From: Bacillota bacterium
GTDB taxonomy: Bacteria; Bacillota; Syntrophomonadia; Syntrophomonadales; Syntrophomonadaceae
Assembly: GCA_023395515.1 (NCBI GenBank)
Contig: JAEWZB010000092.1
Span: 1-57,391, forward strand
DNA length: 57,391 nt
Direction: 5' to 3'
Below are positions 17,077 through 25,154 of the stretch, in pieces; within the stretch, counting starts at the first letter, position 1; every line of letters starts with the position of its first letter. The translations under genes and the position numbers were made by a program. The notes beneath the pieces are model-generated. The model was given only the letters and a program-made list of their open reading frames with translations. It was not told where the DNA came from and made no database searches.

Positions 17077-18027
17077 GTGATATTAATTTTAACCGAACGA
17101 CTTATTAAACAATATGATGCTTGGCCGGGTTGGGCTCAGAATTTTGTTAAAGCACTCACTATAACTATTCCTATATATTTTTCTGCTTTATTAGGTGTTT
17201 GGATTCAAAATATTAGTGGAAAAAAGTTGGCTGCCCATGCAATTATAATAATAATTCTTCTTACTTTCTTGGTATGGATATACTATACGCTTAGGGTGAC
17301 AAGGGAAAAGATGCAGATGCTAGAAATAAAGCGCAATAGAGCCCTGTTACAAGCTTATAGTTATATTAATAGATATATAATGGACAACCTGACTGCCTTT
17401 CATAAAGGCTTAGATTCTTATAATAATTTCAATGATAATCGGCTTTTAACCAAAACTTTATTCAGATCATATGAAAATTTCCAATTATTATCTGAAATGC
17501 TTTATAATACCTTGGAATCGCATTTCGGGGATGAGGAAAATATCGAAAATAGGATAGAATTTGAAGTTACTTTCATGACCAGATCATACATTGATGGAGA
17601 AATTACTATTCCCGTATGTGCAAATAGAGATAAAAGAGCACCAAGAAGCATGCTTCTAAGGAAAGAAAACCATTATATCTATAATGATACGGTTACTGCT
17701 GAAATATATAGAGACGTTAGACCCAAACCTAGAATTATCGAAAATACCGCAGATAACAATAATTACAAAGAAATATATTCCGGTCAGAAATCCCGCATAC
17801 AATCCTCGATCATTTATCCTGTTCTATCCGATACCAACGAATTGTTAGGAACTTTAGTAGTACATTGCAATTTAGCCCGGTTTTTTAAAGAAAGAGATGT
17901 CAAATACTGGTGTGAACTATTAGAGATTTTTTCTAAAAGAATTGCCATTGAAAAAGTTCAGTTAGATAGGTTATATGCTGATTTAAATGAAAAGACAGTT
18001 ACCTTTACGTTAGAAAAATTATTCTAA
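17077..18027 (+). CDS. Two-TM protein with a GAF-like C-terminal domain
   Basis: The 316-residue protein has two N-terminal TM helices (about residues 24-45 and 53-71). A charged helical linker follows, then a C-terminal region, about residues 150-316, that looks like a degenerate GAF sensor fold (IIYPVLSDTNELLGTLVVH is the most typical part). Such domains bind small ligands such as nucleotides. The GTG start lies 6 bases after the kinase/transferase stop, so the pair is one transcription unit. One guess is that it senses the partner's product at the membrane. I do not recognise a named family. Confidence 0.68.
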   Translation: MILILTERLIKQYDAWPGWAQNFVKALTITIPIYFSALLGVWIQNISGKKLAAHAIIIIILLTFLVWIYYTLRVTREKMQMLEIKRNRALLQAYSYINRYIMDNLTAFHKGLDSYNNFNDNRLLTKTLFRSYENFQLLSEMLYNTLESHFGDEENIENRIEFEVTFMTRSYIDGEITIPVCANRDKRAPRSMLLRKENHYIYNDTVTAEIYRDVRPKPRIIENTADNNNYKEIYSGQKSRIQSSIIYPVLSDTNELLGTLVVHCNLARFFKERDVKYWCELLEIFSKRIAIEKVQLDRLYADLNEKTVTFTLEKLF

Positions 18028-18120
18028 TATAAACTTATAACTGTGGGTAGTCCAACCAGGTACATAAGACTGCCTCTATGTGCTAATTACTAAGTTGCAA
18101 GCTCATAAAGCCAGGCAGTA

Positions 18121-18139
18121 GCATGAAAGCAGCCAGTGC
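18121..18139 (+). repeat. 19-bp direct repeat, copy 2
   Basis: Identical to 15547-15565 and in the same orientation, 94 bases after the 2TM-GAF stop codon and about 150 bases from the tRNA-Arg 3' end. Confidence 0.8.
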
Positions 18140-18170
18140 GGAAAATTTAAATGGAATAATAGGGAGTGTT

Positions 18171-18221
18171 ATGCCCAGAAAAGATACAGATCAATTCCTG
18201 GATATATATGATAATAATTAA
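18171..18221 (+). CDS. 16-residue micro-ORF
   Basis: MPRKDTDQFLDIYDNN follows an AGGGAG site 5 bases from the ATG. It is hydrophilic, has no recognisable relative and may be the stub of a lost gene. It lies between repeat copy 2 and the tRNA terminator. Confidence 0.25.
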   Translation: MPRKDTDQFLDIYDNN

Positions 18222-18246
18222 TGATTTTTAAAAATTACTGTCAAAA

Positions 18247-18288
18247 ATAAAAAAAACACTTTCACTCCAACTGAAAGTGCCGATTTAA
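18247..18288 (-). terminator. Terminator of tRNA-Arg
   Basis: On the minus strand CACTTTCA and TGAAAGTG pair around a 7-base loop and are followed by eight T residues. A 17-base part of this element (18272-18288) recurs at 37962-37978. Confidence 0.88.
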
Positions 18289-18292
18289 CCAA

Positions 18293-18367
18293 TGGTACGC
18301 CCGAGAGGAATCGAACCTCCGCTCCCGGCTCCGGAGGCCGGTGCTCTATCCACTGAGCTACGGGCGC
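18293..18367 (-). tRNA. tRNA-Arg (anticodon CCG)
   Basis: The minus strand folds as a complete cloverleaf. The acceptor arms are GCGCCCG and CGGGCGT, the D arm is GCTC/GAGC, the anticodon stem is CCGGC/GCCGG with loop CTCCGGA, and the T arm contains TTCGATTC. The anticodon CCG reads CGG (Arg). The 3' CCA is encoded. It lies downstream of the MFS gene on the same strand and its 3' end faces the kinase/transferase module. Confidence 0.96.
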
Positions 18368-18421
18368 ATATTGCATAATGATTATAGCAAAATTATTGCT
18401 AATGGTCAAAACTTAAAAAAA

Positions 18422-19822
18422 TTATGCCTCCTGCCTGACCTCTACCTCTTCACGGCCTTTACTCCTTGATTCTCTAGTTAATAAAGATATTATTAGTCCA
18501 GTTAAGGTAAGACCGGCCCCAACTAAGTATACAACCTGATTAGATTTTCCGTATGCGGCGGCAAAACCTAAAGTAGGCTCATGGCGTGCTAAAACAAATG
18601 AAAATAAACTGGCCGATAAGGCAATTCCTATGGAAAAGCAAAAGTTACGTATAGTAGAGATGAAGCCCCCGGCATAACCTGTCTTGTGGGAAGGTATGGA
18701 GCCTAGTATAGAACTATTATTAGGGGAACCAAATAGCCCCATGCCAAATCCTACTAATAACAGAGCAAATATTAAGTAATAAATACTTACATTCTCACCT
18801 AAGCCGGAAAGTAGTAAATGGGCACAAAACAGAATCGAAAAGCTAATTGAAGTTAATTTACTGGAACCGTATTTATCAGATAGGCTGCCTGCAATAGGTG
18901 CGGTTATAGCCAGTGTTACTGGTGGTATAGTCATTAATAAGCCTGAATAGGCGGGAGAAAATAATAATAAACGTTCTAAATAAAATGGGATTAGAAAAGT
19001 TATAAAAGTTTGGGAAGTATAAGCGAATATTCCTAAAATATTCCCATAAAGAAAAGCCTTGATTTTAAATAGATCAAAATCAAGCATGGGGAACAATATG
19101 CGTTTTTCATATAGCCAAAAGGCAAATAAACATAAGACTGAAATAAGTAAAATAATAATATTAATTCCTTCGGTTTGGGTCAAGGAGGTAACTAAAAGCA
19201 CGGCAAAAACGGCGAATAATACGGTGCCGATATAGTCAAATTTTTGCTTAATATTATGGGTTATTTGTTGAGGCAAGTAGCGGCTGGCAAAATAGTAACC
19301 AGCTATTCCAATAGGGATATTTATCAGGAATATAAAAGGCCAGCCAAAACTGGCTACTAAAAATCCCCCTAAACTGGGACCTGTCATATTGCCTATACCC
19401 ACCATACTGCCGGTAATTCCTAGAGCTTTACCCCGCTCATTAGCAGGAAAAAAATTAGACACAATTCCCATACCATTAGCCATTAACATACTAGCTCCAA
19501 AAGCTTGCAACACCCGGGCCGCAACCAGAAAATAAAAACTAGGGGAGATACTGCACAGGAAAGAGCCTAAGGCAAAGATTAAGAATCCGCCGGTATATAT
19601 TTTATGACTGCCTATTCTATCTCCTAATTTACCGAAGAAAATCAGAGTAGAAGTAATAACCAGCATATAGCCGGTAACTACCCATTGAATATTTTGCATA
19701 GAAACCGAGTAGTCATCAGCTATAGTAGGGTTAGCAATATTTAATATACTCCCGTCTAGGGTTGACATAAAAATACCCACACATATGATGAGAAGAACTT
19801 TCCATTTAGCCTCTATTTTCAC
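18422..19822 (-). CDS. MFS multidrug transporter (DHA2, 14-TM)
   Basis: This 466-residue membrane protein has the DHA2 drug:H+ antiporter pattern. It begins with STLDGSILNIANPTI in TM1, has motif A GKLGDRIGSHK, and motif C GNMTGPSLGGF. The length fits 14 TM helices, as in EmrB/QacA-type pumps. The substrate cannot be read from sequence; the closest general role is efflux of toxic compounds. It is followed by tRNA-Arg and preceded by spoIIP on the same strand with about 95 bases between. No adjacent TetR/MarR-type regulator is visible. Confidence 0.92.
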   Translation of the reverse strand: MKIEAKWKVLLIICVGIFMSTLDGSILNIANPTIADDYSVSMQNIQWVVTGYMLVITSTLIFFGKLGDRIGSHKIYTGGFLIFALGSFLCSISPSFYFLVAARVLQAFGASMLMANGMGIVSNFFPANERGKALGITGSMVGIGNMTGPSLGGFLVASFGWPFIFLINIPIGIAGYYFASRYLPQQITHNIKQKFDYIGTVLFAVFAVLLVTSLTQTEGINIIILLISVLCLFAFWLYEKRILFPMLDFDLFKIKAFLYGNILGIFAYTSQTFITFLIPFYLERLLLFSPAYSGLLMTIPPVTLAITAPIAGSLSDKYGSSKLTSISFSILFCAHLLLSGLGENVSIYYLIFALLLVGFGMGLFGSPNNSSILGSIPSHKTGYAGGFISTIRNFCFSIGIALSASLFSFVLARHEPTLGFAAAYGKSNQVVYLVGAGLTLTGLIISLLTRESRSKGREEVEVRQEA

Positions 19823-19917
19823 AATTCTGCCTCCGCAAATGGTTTCCTAATAATCTTATCAGTAAGAGGCAAATTTGCAACATTATAAAAAGATTTGCGG
19901 GTAATTTTTAAAGGTAA

Positions 19918-20847
19918 TTATGATTTTTGCAACACATATATTATGGCATCACCCAAACAGCGTACTCCCTTTTTAGACATGGAAAGAGAGGCAGAGTCAG
20001 TTCCTACCTCGAAAAGTAAGGCGGTAGGATATAAATCTTGATTGTAATCTCCTTTGCCTATAAAAATACCGCGCATAAGCCCCGGATATAGTTCATCTGC
20101 AGCCCCTTTAATTTTTTTGGCAAATTGTAAATTAGCCTGCATATTAGGATTAGATCTTCCTACTACTATCATAACTCGGGAAACCTCTATTCCGTTTATG
20201 GTGGCGGCATAGGCATCAAAAGGCGCGGCATCGCGGTGGATGTCAAACAACATGTCAGGAGATTTTTTAATTAATGAAATTGCGGTTTTTCTGGAACGGT
20301 GATAAGCATTTATATCATGGGGACCATGATCATTAAGCGAAAGAGTTACTTTGACCGCAGACTTTTCCAAACAATCTTGTAATGCTTTCCCGACTTGCAT
20401 GATATCGCCATTGCCTGGTTCAGCCGCTTTACCGGAAGTAAGGACATATGATTCATCATTATGGCTAAAATAAATGCCTACCTGTTTGTTACTTAGGCTG
20501 GAGCGCAAAGCCTGAGTCGGAACAAAAAGGGAAGAAGTCGGAATGCTGGGCTCTCCATCTGTAGATGAAGAATTTTTAATAATCGCGGTAGCAATTTTAT
20601 TCTCGACTTTGGTGACAATATAATGCCTATTATTTTCATCAATAAATTCATCATTAACATGTATTTCAATACCTGTTTCCATTAACAGATTACCGTCTTC
20701 ATCTTGAATGGTATAATAATCTTTTTCATTGACGTAATTTATAGGCTTTTGGGGTAGGTTATTAATATTTAATAGGTAGGCACCTCCCATAATCAAAACT
20801 AAAATCCCGAAAAAAATTGAAATATATTTAATTCTAAGGGAATCCAT
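19918..20847 (-). CDS. spoIIP: Stage II sporulation protein P
   Basis: The 309-residue protein has an N-terminal TM anchor (residues 8-26) and a C-terminal SpoIIP amidase/endopeptidase domain. The domain holds the zinc-region motif VGIYFSHNDESY, a SLNDHGPHD segment, and LFDIHRDA followed by LLFEVGTDSAS. SpoIIP works with SpoIID and SpoIIM to degrade septal peptidoglycan during engulfment in the forespore-mother cell pair. The organism is therefore a spore former. The start lies directly after a T tract that closes a hairpin including the ribosome site (see 20848-20898). SpoIIM/SpoIID are not nearby. Confidence 0.9.
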   Translation of the reverse strand: MDSLRIKYISIFFGILVLIMGGAYLLNINNLPQKPINYVNEKDYYTIQDEDGNLLMETGIEIHVNDEFIDENNRHYIVTKVENKIATAIIKNSSSTDGEPSIPTSSLFVPTQALRSSLSNKQVGIYFSHNDESYVLTSGKAAEPGNGDIMQVGKALQDCLEKSAVKVTLSLNDHGPHDINAYHRSRKTAISLIKKSPDMLFDIHRDAAPFDAYAATINGIEVSRVMIVVGRSNPNMQANLQFAKKIKGAADELYPGLMRGIFIGKGDYNQDLYPTALLFEVGTDSASLSMSKKGVRCLGDAIIYVLQKS

Positions 20848-20898
20848 AAAAAAACCGTCCCTTCTATTCGATTTGTAATATTATGCGAAAGAGACGGT
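20848..20898 (-). promoter_or_regulatory. Hairpin enclosing the spoIIP ribosome site, with T tract
   Basis: On the minus strand ACCGTCTCTTTCG pairs with CGAATAGAAGGGACGGT (bulged), followed by seven T residues and then the ATG. The GAAGGGA ribosome site lies inside the 3' arm. It could be a terminator of an upstream transcript, an attenuator or a translation-blocking stem. Confidence 0.5.
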
Positions 20899-21021
20899 CT
20901 TATTATGCGGTTATTAATTTGTATTCCCAAGTTTCTACTAGTGTCTAAAAGAGGAAAGGCGGCAACAAAGTTTTAGTTTGGTGGTATAGAAAGAATGGAT
21001 ATTACTTATTTTGCAACTTGA

Positions 21022-21039
21022 TCAATCAGTTCTGATTGA
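21022..21039. promoter_or_regulatory. Perfect inverted repeat, possible operator
   Basis: TCAATCAG and CTGATTGA are separated by two bases, giving an 18-bp palindrome between spoIIP and hdrA. Its size suits a dimeric regulator, but no promoter elements are clear beside it. Confidence 0.35.
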
Positions 21040-21125
21040 CCTGTTTATTCTAATTTATCATAATTTGTATGCTTGACGGTTATAAGGCCAGTTGATAAAA
21101 TTTAACTCGATAGGAGGTGAAAAAA

Positions 21126-21290
21126 GTGCCATTAAACTCAATGTTGAAACGGGTAATTAATTTATTTGTTTGACTATCCCCAAATGGATCGGAGATTCAT
21201 TTGGACTGGCAAAAGATAGTAAAACATGGGGAGTATAGAATAAGAGTACTTTTTTCACCTTCTATCGGATATTTTCGAGCAGGCAGTTAA
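21126..21290 (+). CDS. UGA-interrupted short frame with downstream hairpin (leader peptide, broken gene or recoding candidate)
   Basis: AGGAGGTG followed 8 bases later by GTG opens a 15-codon peptide (MPLNSMLKRVINLFV) that stops at UGA 21171-21173. The same frame stays open for a further 38 codons, to a TAA at 21288, giving 54 positions in all. Directly after the UGA, CCAAATGGATC (21180-21190) and GATTCATTTGG (21194-21204) form an 11-bp stem with one G-U pair and a GGA loop. There is no T tract. It may be a nonsense-mutated gene, a leader peptide with an RNA hairpin, or UGA recoding. The product matches no family I know. Confidence 0.35.
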
Positions 21291-21590
21291 TCTATTTATA
21301 TCCTAGAGGCGAAATATCTTCTTGAAAACAAGAAAATCTTGTTCCCGCATGTTTTTAAAATATTCCCATTTTTATAATTTCAGCTATTATTAACCGTTAT
21401 GAAATAAGAGGAATTGATAGTCGGCCAAGTTGACTGAATAATTCGAATTTCATGTTGGCTTTTGTATTGCGCCTATTTTAAAGCAGCTACTATCCTTTGC
21501 CTATAGTTCGTCATTTTTTAAGGGTATTAATCGGCACTTAATCTAACTTAATTTCAAAAACTAATTACCTAGGGGAAGGAGAAACTAACT

Positions 21591-23564
21591 ATGAAGAAAC
21601 GCGTTGGTGTTTTTGTGTGCGACTGTGGTGCTAATATTGCGGCCACAGTTAACACAGTAGAAGTAACGGAAGCAGCTCAAAAAATGCCTGGGGTAGTTTA
21701 TGCAGTGAATAATAAGTATATGTGCTCAGATCCAGGACAGGACTTGGTTAAAAAGGCCATTGAAGAATATGGTTTGGAGCAAGTAGTAATAGCTTCCTGT
21801 TCACCGCGGATGCATGAGAAAGTATTTAGGCGTACCGTGGCAGAAGGGGGTATTAACCCTTATATGTTTGAGCAAATAAATTTGCGGGAACAGGTATCCT
21901 GGGTACATCATGATATGAAGGAAGCTACCGAGAAATCGATAGATTTGGTGCGGGCTGGAGTAGCCAAAGTATTACGTAATCAGCCCTTATATTCTTCCAC
22001 CATCCCTGTGACTAGAGGCGCTCTGGTTATAGGAGGAGGAATTGCCGGAATTCAAGCCGCTTTAGATATTGCTAATAATAAATATCCTGTAACTATAGTG
22101 GAAAAAAATATGTCAATTGGCGGCAAAATGGCCCAATTAGACAAGACCTTTCCCACTATGGACTGTTCTGCTTGTATTTGTGCCCCTAAAATGGTAGAAG
22201 CAGCCCAACATTCTAATATTAATATTATTACCTATGCAGAAGTGGTAAAAGTCTCCGGCTATGTAGGCAATTTTAAGGTTACAATCCGAAAAAAGGCTAA
22301 ATATGTAGACTGGGATTTATGTACAGGCTGTGGTACTTGTATAGAAAAATGCCCTACTAAAAAGATAGCAGATGAATTTGACTTGGGTATGAGTAACAGA
22401 ACTGCTATTTATAAAGAGTTCCCCCAGGCAGTTCCTAGTAAACCACGTATTGATGCTGACTTTTGTGTGAAGATTACGAAAGATAAATGTGGTGTATGTG
22501 AAAAGATATGTCCTACTAATGCGATTAGGTTTAATGATAAAGATGAATATGTTGAACTGGAAGTCGGAGCAATAGTAATGGCAACCGGATATGATTTATT
22601 TAACTGGGAAGCAGTGTATGGTGAGTATGGTTATGGTAAATATCCTGATGTTATAACTTCTTTGCATTATGAGCGGTTAGTGAATGCCGGCGGCCCCACC
22701 GGCGGAAAAATTTTACGGCCTTCGGACGGAAAGGAACCTAAGAAAGTAGCTTTCATAAAATGTGTAGGCTCAAGAGATGATGTCAAGGGCAGGAGCTATT
22801 GCTCCAGGGCTTGTTGTATGTATACAGCCAAGCATGCTTATCAATTTAAAACTAAAGTAGAAGATAGTGAAGCTTATGTATTTTATATGGATGTAAGAAA
22901 TTCAGGTAAGAATTATGAAGAATTTTATCAAAGAGCTGTACAAACAGGAGCTAAATATATAAGGGGCCGAGTAAGTAAAATTTATCAAGAGGGCGATAAG
23001 TTAATGCTTAAATCGGAAGATACCCTTATAGGCAAAGCCCTGGAAGTAGAAGTTGATATGGTAGTATTAGCTACGGCTATGGTACCTTCGCAAGGTGCGG
23101 CCAATTTAGCCAGAACTATTGGATTTTCTGTAGATAAAGACGATTGGTATCAAGAAGCCCATCCTAAGCTGCAACCAGTAGAAACATTTACGGCCGGAGT
23201 ATATTTAGCCGGAGCCTGTCAAGGTCCTAAAGATATTCCTGATACAGTAGCGCAAGCTAGTGCCACAGCAGCTAAAGTAGGGGCTTTATTGTCAAATGAT
23301 GAGCTTAGCACCGAGCCGATGATATCAAGTGTTGATCCTGCCCGTTGTTCCGGATGCGGATTTTGTGTCCCTACTTGTCCTTTTGGAGCTTTATCCTTAG
23401 TTGATTTTGATTCATATAAAAGAAAACGTAGTATAGTTCAAATTAATGAGGCATTATGTCAAGGCTGTGGAACTTGCGCACCTGCCTGTCGAACTATGGC
23501 ACTAAGTCTTAAAGGCTTTACCGACGAACAGATTGCTGCGGAGGTGGATGCAATATGTCTATAG
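21591..23564 (+). CDS. hdrA: Heterodisulfide reductase subunit A-like flavoprotein (HdrA)
   Basis: The 657-residue protein has the HdrA N-terminal domain (cysteines Cys10, Cys12, Cys45, Cys70) and an FAD/NAD-type Rossmann fold with GGGIAG at 148-153. Next come the SCICAPKM segment and iron-sulfur motifs CTGCGTCIEKC and CGVCEKICP. Two C-terminal ferredoxin motifs follow (CSGCGFCVPTC and CQGCGTCAPAC). HdrA is the bifurcating flavin subunit of heterodisulfide-reductase-type complexes in the cytoplasm. No HdrB with a CCG domain is next to it. It overlaps mvhD by 10 bases, and a GGGGAAGGAG site precedes the ATG. In bacteria, electron donor and acceptor vary. Confidence 0.92.
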   Translation: MKKRVGVFVCDCGANIAATVNTVEVTEAAQKMPGVVYAVNNKYMCSDPGQDLVKKAIEEYGLEQVVIASCSPRMHEKVFRRTVAEGGINPYMFEQINLREQVSWVHHDMKEATEKSIDLVRAGVAKVLRNQPLYSSTIPVTRGALVIGGGIAGIQAALDIANNKYPVTIVEKNMSIGGKMAQLDKTFPTMDCSACICAPKMVEAAQHSNINIITYAEVVKVSGYVGNFKVTIRKKAKYVDWDLCTGCGTCIEKCPTKKIADEFDLGMSNRTAIYKEFPQAVPSKPRIDADFCVKITKDKCGVCEKICPTNAIRFNDKDEYVELEVGAIVMATGYDLFNWEAVYGEYGYGKYPDVITSLHYERLVNAGGPTGGKILRPSDGKEPKKVAFIKCVGSRDDVKGRSYCSRACCMYTAKHAYQFKTKVEDSEAYVFYMDVRNSGKNYEEFYQRAVQTGAKYIRGRVSKIYQEGDKLMLKSEDTLIGKALEVEVDMVVLATAMVPSQGAANLARTIGFSVDKDDWYQEAHPKLQPVETFTAGVYLAGACQGPKDIPDTVAQASATAAKVGALLSNDELSTEPMISSVDPARCSGCGFCVPTCPFGALSLVDFDSYKRKRSIVQINEALCQGCGTCAPACRTMALSLKGFTDEQIAAEVDAICL

Positions 23565-23989
23565 AAAATACTAAGAGATGGAAACCTAAAATTATAGTTT
23601 TTACCTGTAACTGGTGCACTTATGCCGCCGCTGATATGGCAGGCTTTAATCATCTTGAATATCCGGCTAATGTTAGAATAATCCGAACCCCATGTTCAGG
23701 CAGGTTTAATCCTATATGGGTCTTTAGAGCACTTAACCGGGGGGCGGATGGAGTCTTATTATCAGGCTGTCATCCCGGAGATTGCCATTATGGCAGCGGC
23801 AATTTCTATAATCGCCGTCGGCAAACTGTTACTAAAAATTTAATGGAATATATGGGCATTGATCCTGAGCGCTTTCAAACCTCTTGGATTTCCGGCTCGG
23901 AAGCTAATAAATTTCAGGAAACCATGTTCAAGCTGGTAGAGGATATTACCAAACTTGGTCCCAATAGAAAGCTGAGGGATGTAAAATGA
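23555..23989 (+). CDS. mvhD: MvhD/FlpD-like [2Fe-2S] electron-transfer subunit
   Basis: The 144-residue protein has the MvhD-family pattern: FTCNWCTYAAADMAG near residue 16, TPCSGR, LSGCHPGDCHY and a C-terminal helix. MvhD links hydrogenase or formate dehydrogenase modules to HdrA. It starts within the hdrA end and overlaps the next gene by 4 bases, so the three genes are translationally coupled. The surrounding module lacks a hydrogenase, so the electron donor may be another NADH, formate or ferredoxin enzyme encoded elsewhere. Confidence 0.9.
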   Translation: MSIENTKRWKPKIIVFTCNWCTYAAADMAGFNHLEYPANVRIIRTPCSGRFNPIWVFRALNRGADGVLLSGCHPGDCHYGSGNFYNRRRQTVTKNLMEYMGIDPERFQTSWISGSEANKFQETMFKLVEDITKLGPNRKLRDVK

Positions 23990-24888
23990 AAGAAATAAGC
24001 CAACAAATCCAAGAAATGGCGGCCAGGCTTTTAAAGGAAGGACAAGCGGAGGTAATAATTGCTTGGGAAAAAGGGCCTTTTGCCTACCAGACTAAACCGG
24101 TATTCATAGATAAACCGGAAGATATAGAGAAAATCGTATTTGACGAATATTGTGCCCATAACTTGTCGAACAGCCTTTTAAAGTATCGGGATACTCAGGA
24201 AAAAATAGCTATAGTCGTTAAAGGCTGTGATTCCAGAGGCATAGTTAGACTTTTGGAAGATAATCAGATGGACAGAGACAGGCTTTATATAATCGGCTTA
24301 GGCTGTCCGGGAGTAAAAGATGCTTTAAAAGCTATGCGTAATAACTCGGGCTTTAATAAAACTAAAGAGGAAGAAATAGCAGACAAATGTCAATACTGTA
24401 TAGAGCCAAATGCGGTAATATATGATGAATTTATAGGGGAAAGACAAGCTGCTAAAAAGATAGAAAACAGGTTTGCCAAAGTGGAAGAGATAGAACAGAA
24501 AACAGCAGACGAACGCTACAGCTATTTTGAAAACATCTTATCAACCTGTATAAGATGTTATGCGTGCCGTCAGGCATGTATAGCGTGCAACTGCCGGACA
24601 TGTATATTTGATGAGACTAAACCCCAATGGGTAGGCAGAGAAACTAGTATAAGCGATAATATGATGTATCATCTGATCCGTGCATCTCATATGGCAGGAA
24701 GATGCATAGAATGCGGTGAATGTGAGCGGGTATGCCCGGTAAATATCCCCTTAATGACTATAAACCAAAAACTAATCAAGGATATTAATAGCTTATATGG
24801 GCCTTATGAAGCTGGGCTAGAGTATATTGAAGGCAGAAAACCACCCTTAAGCGTATACCATGAAAAAGATCCCGACGATTTTCTGTAA
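23986..24888 (+). CDS. Iron-sulfur oxidoreductase subunit (FrhB/FdhB-like N-terminus, two [4Fe-4S] C-terminus)
   Basis: The 300-residue soluble protein has an N-terminal part with VVKGCDSRGIVRLLE and GLGCPG, resembling the FrhB/FdhB F420-hydrogenase beta-type fold, then CQYC. The C-terminal half has a cysteine-dense segment (CIRCYACRQACIACNCRTC) and CIECGECERVCPV. Similar genes follow hdrA-mvhD in other anaerobes and probably carry electrons between HdrA and a partner. It overlaps mvhD by 4 bases. F420 use is not implied in this lineage. Exact partner and acceptor are unknown. Confidence 0.8.
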   Translation: MKEISQQIQEMAARLLKEGQAEVIIAWEKGPFAYQTKPVFIDKPEDIEKIVFDEYCAHNLSNSLLKYRDTQEKIAIVVKGCDSRGIVRLLEDNQMDRDRLYIIGLGCPGVKDALKAMRNNSGFNKTKEEEIADKCQYCIEPNAVIYDEFIGERQAAKKIENRFAKVEEIEQKTADERYSYFENILSTCIRCYACRQACIACNCRTCIFDETKPQWVGRETSISDNMMYHLIRASHMAGRCIECGECERVCPVNIPLMTINQKLIKDINSLYGPYEAGLEYIEGRKPPLSVYHEKDPDDFL

Positions 24889-24901
24889 GAGGTGATAAAA
24901 A

Positions 24902-25020
24902 ATGAAGATTATAAAAAAGGCTAACCTCAAAGCTGCTTTTAATAAATTATAAATTCATCTGAAGAATGTGTGCCTATGTTATGGGAAGCCCCATGCGGAT
25001 ATTATCCGATGGCATCTTAA
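24902..25020 (+). pseudogene. Stump of a fourth gene in the hdr operon
   Basis: A GAGGTGAT site followed by ATG opens MKIIKKANLKAAFNKL and stops at once (24950-24952). In another frame the sequence carries on with coding-like SSEECVPMLWEAPCGYYPMA to a TAA at 25018. The N-terminus resembles the opening helix of AsrA-like 4Fe-4S dicluster proteins that often follow hdrA-mvhD genes. I read it as the two ends of a gene that lost its middle. The alternative is a short leader with a chance frame. Confidence 0.4.
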
Positions 25021-25043
25021 TATTGTGATGAGTAAGATGCCAT
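25009..25043 (+). terminator. Perfect 11-bp hairpin at the end of the hdr operon
   Basis: ATGGCATCTTA and TAAGATGCCAT pair around a 13-base loop. The T content after it is modest, so it may be a transcript-end stabiliser rather than a classic terminator. Confidence 0.5.
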
Positions 25044-25059
25044 TCACTTCCATTTTAAA

Positions 25060-25092
25060 GGGGCAGCTTACCTAAACTTGGGTAACTGCCCC
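25060..25092. terminator. Hairpin between the convergent hdr and ahcY genes
   Basis: GGGGCAGCTTACC pairs with GGTAACTGCCCC with a one-base bulge. A-rich and T-rich tracts flank both sides, so it could end transcription from either direction. Confidence 0.6.
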
Positions 25093-25154
25093 TAAAAATA
25101 TTACCTTATTTTACATCCGTTTTGACTTTTTACACAAAGTTGGGATAGACCTGA

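Larger units (their letters stand above)
20899..21590. other. Long leader region upstream of hdrA
   Basis: This stretch of nearly 700 bases holds a perfect 8-bp inverted repeat (21022-21039, 2-base spacer) and a UGA-interrupted frame with a strong ribosome site (21126-21290). A strong hairpin sits at 21180-21204. The part from 21300 to 21590 is AT-rich and I find no gene in it; it presumably carries the hdrA promoter. Confidence 0.45.

Noticed and set aside
18100..18160. Resemblance of the 19-bp repeat to the SRP RNA core (GGAAGCAGCCA)
   Set aside because: Only a short match; the flanking conserved SRP helix 8 bases and the tetraloop are absent at both copies.
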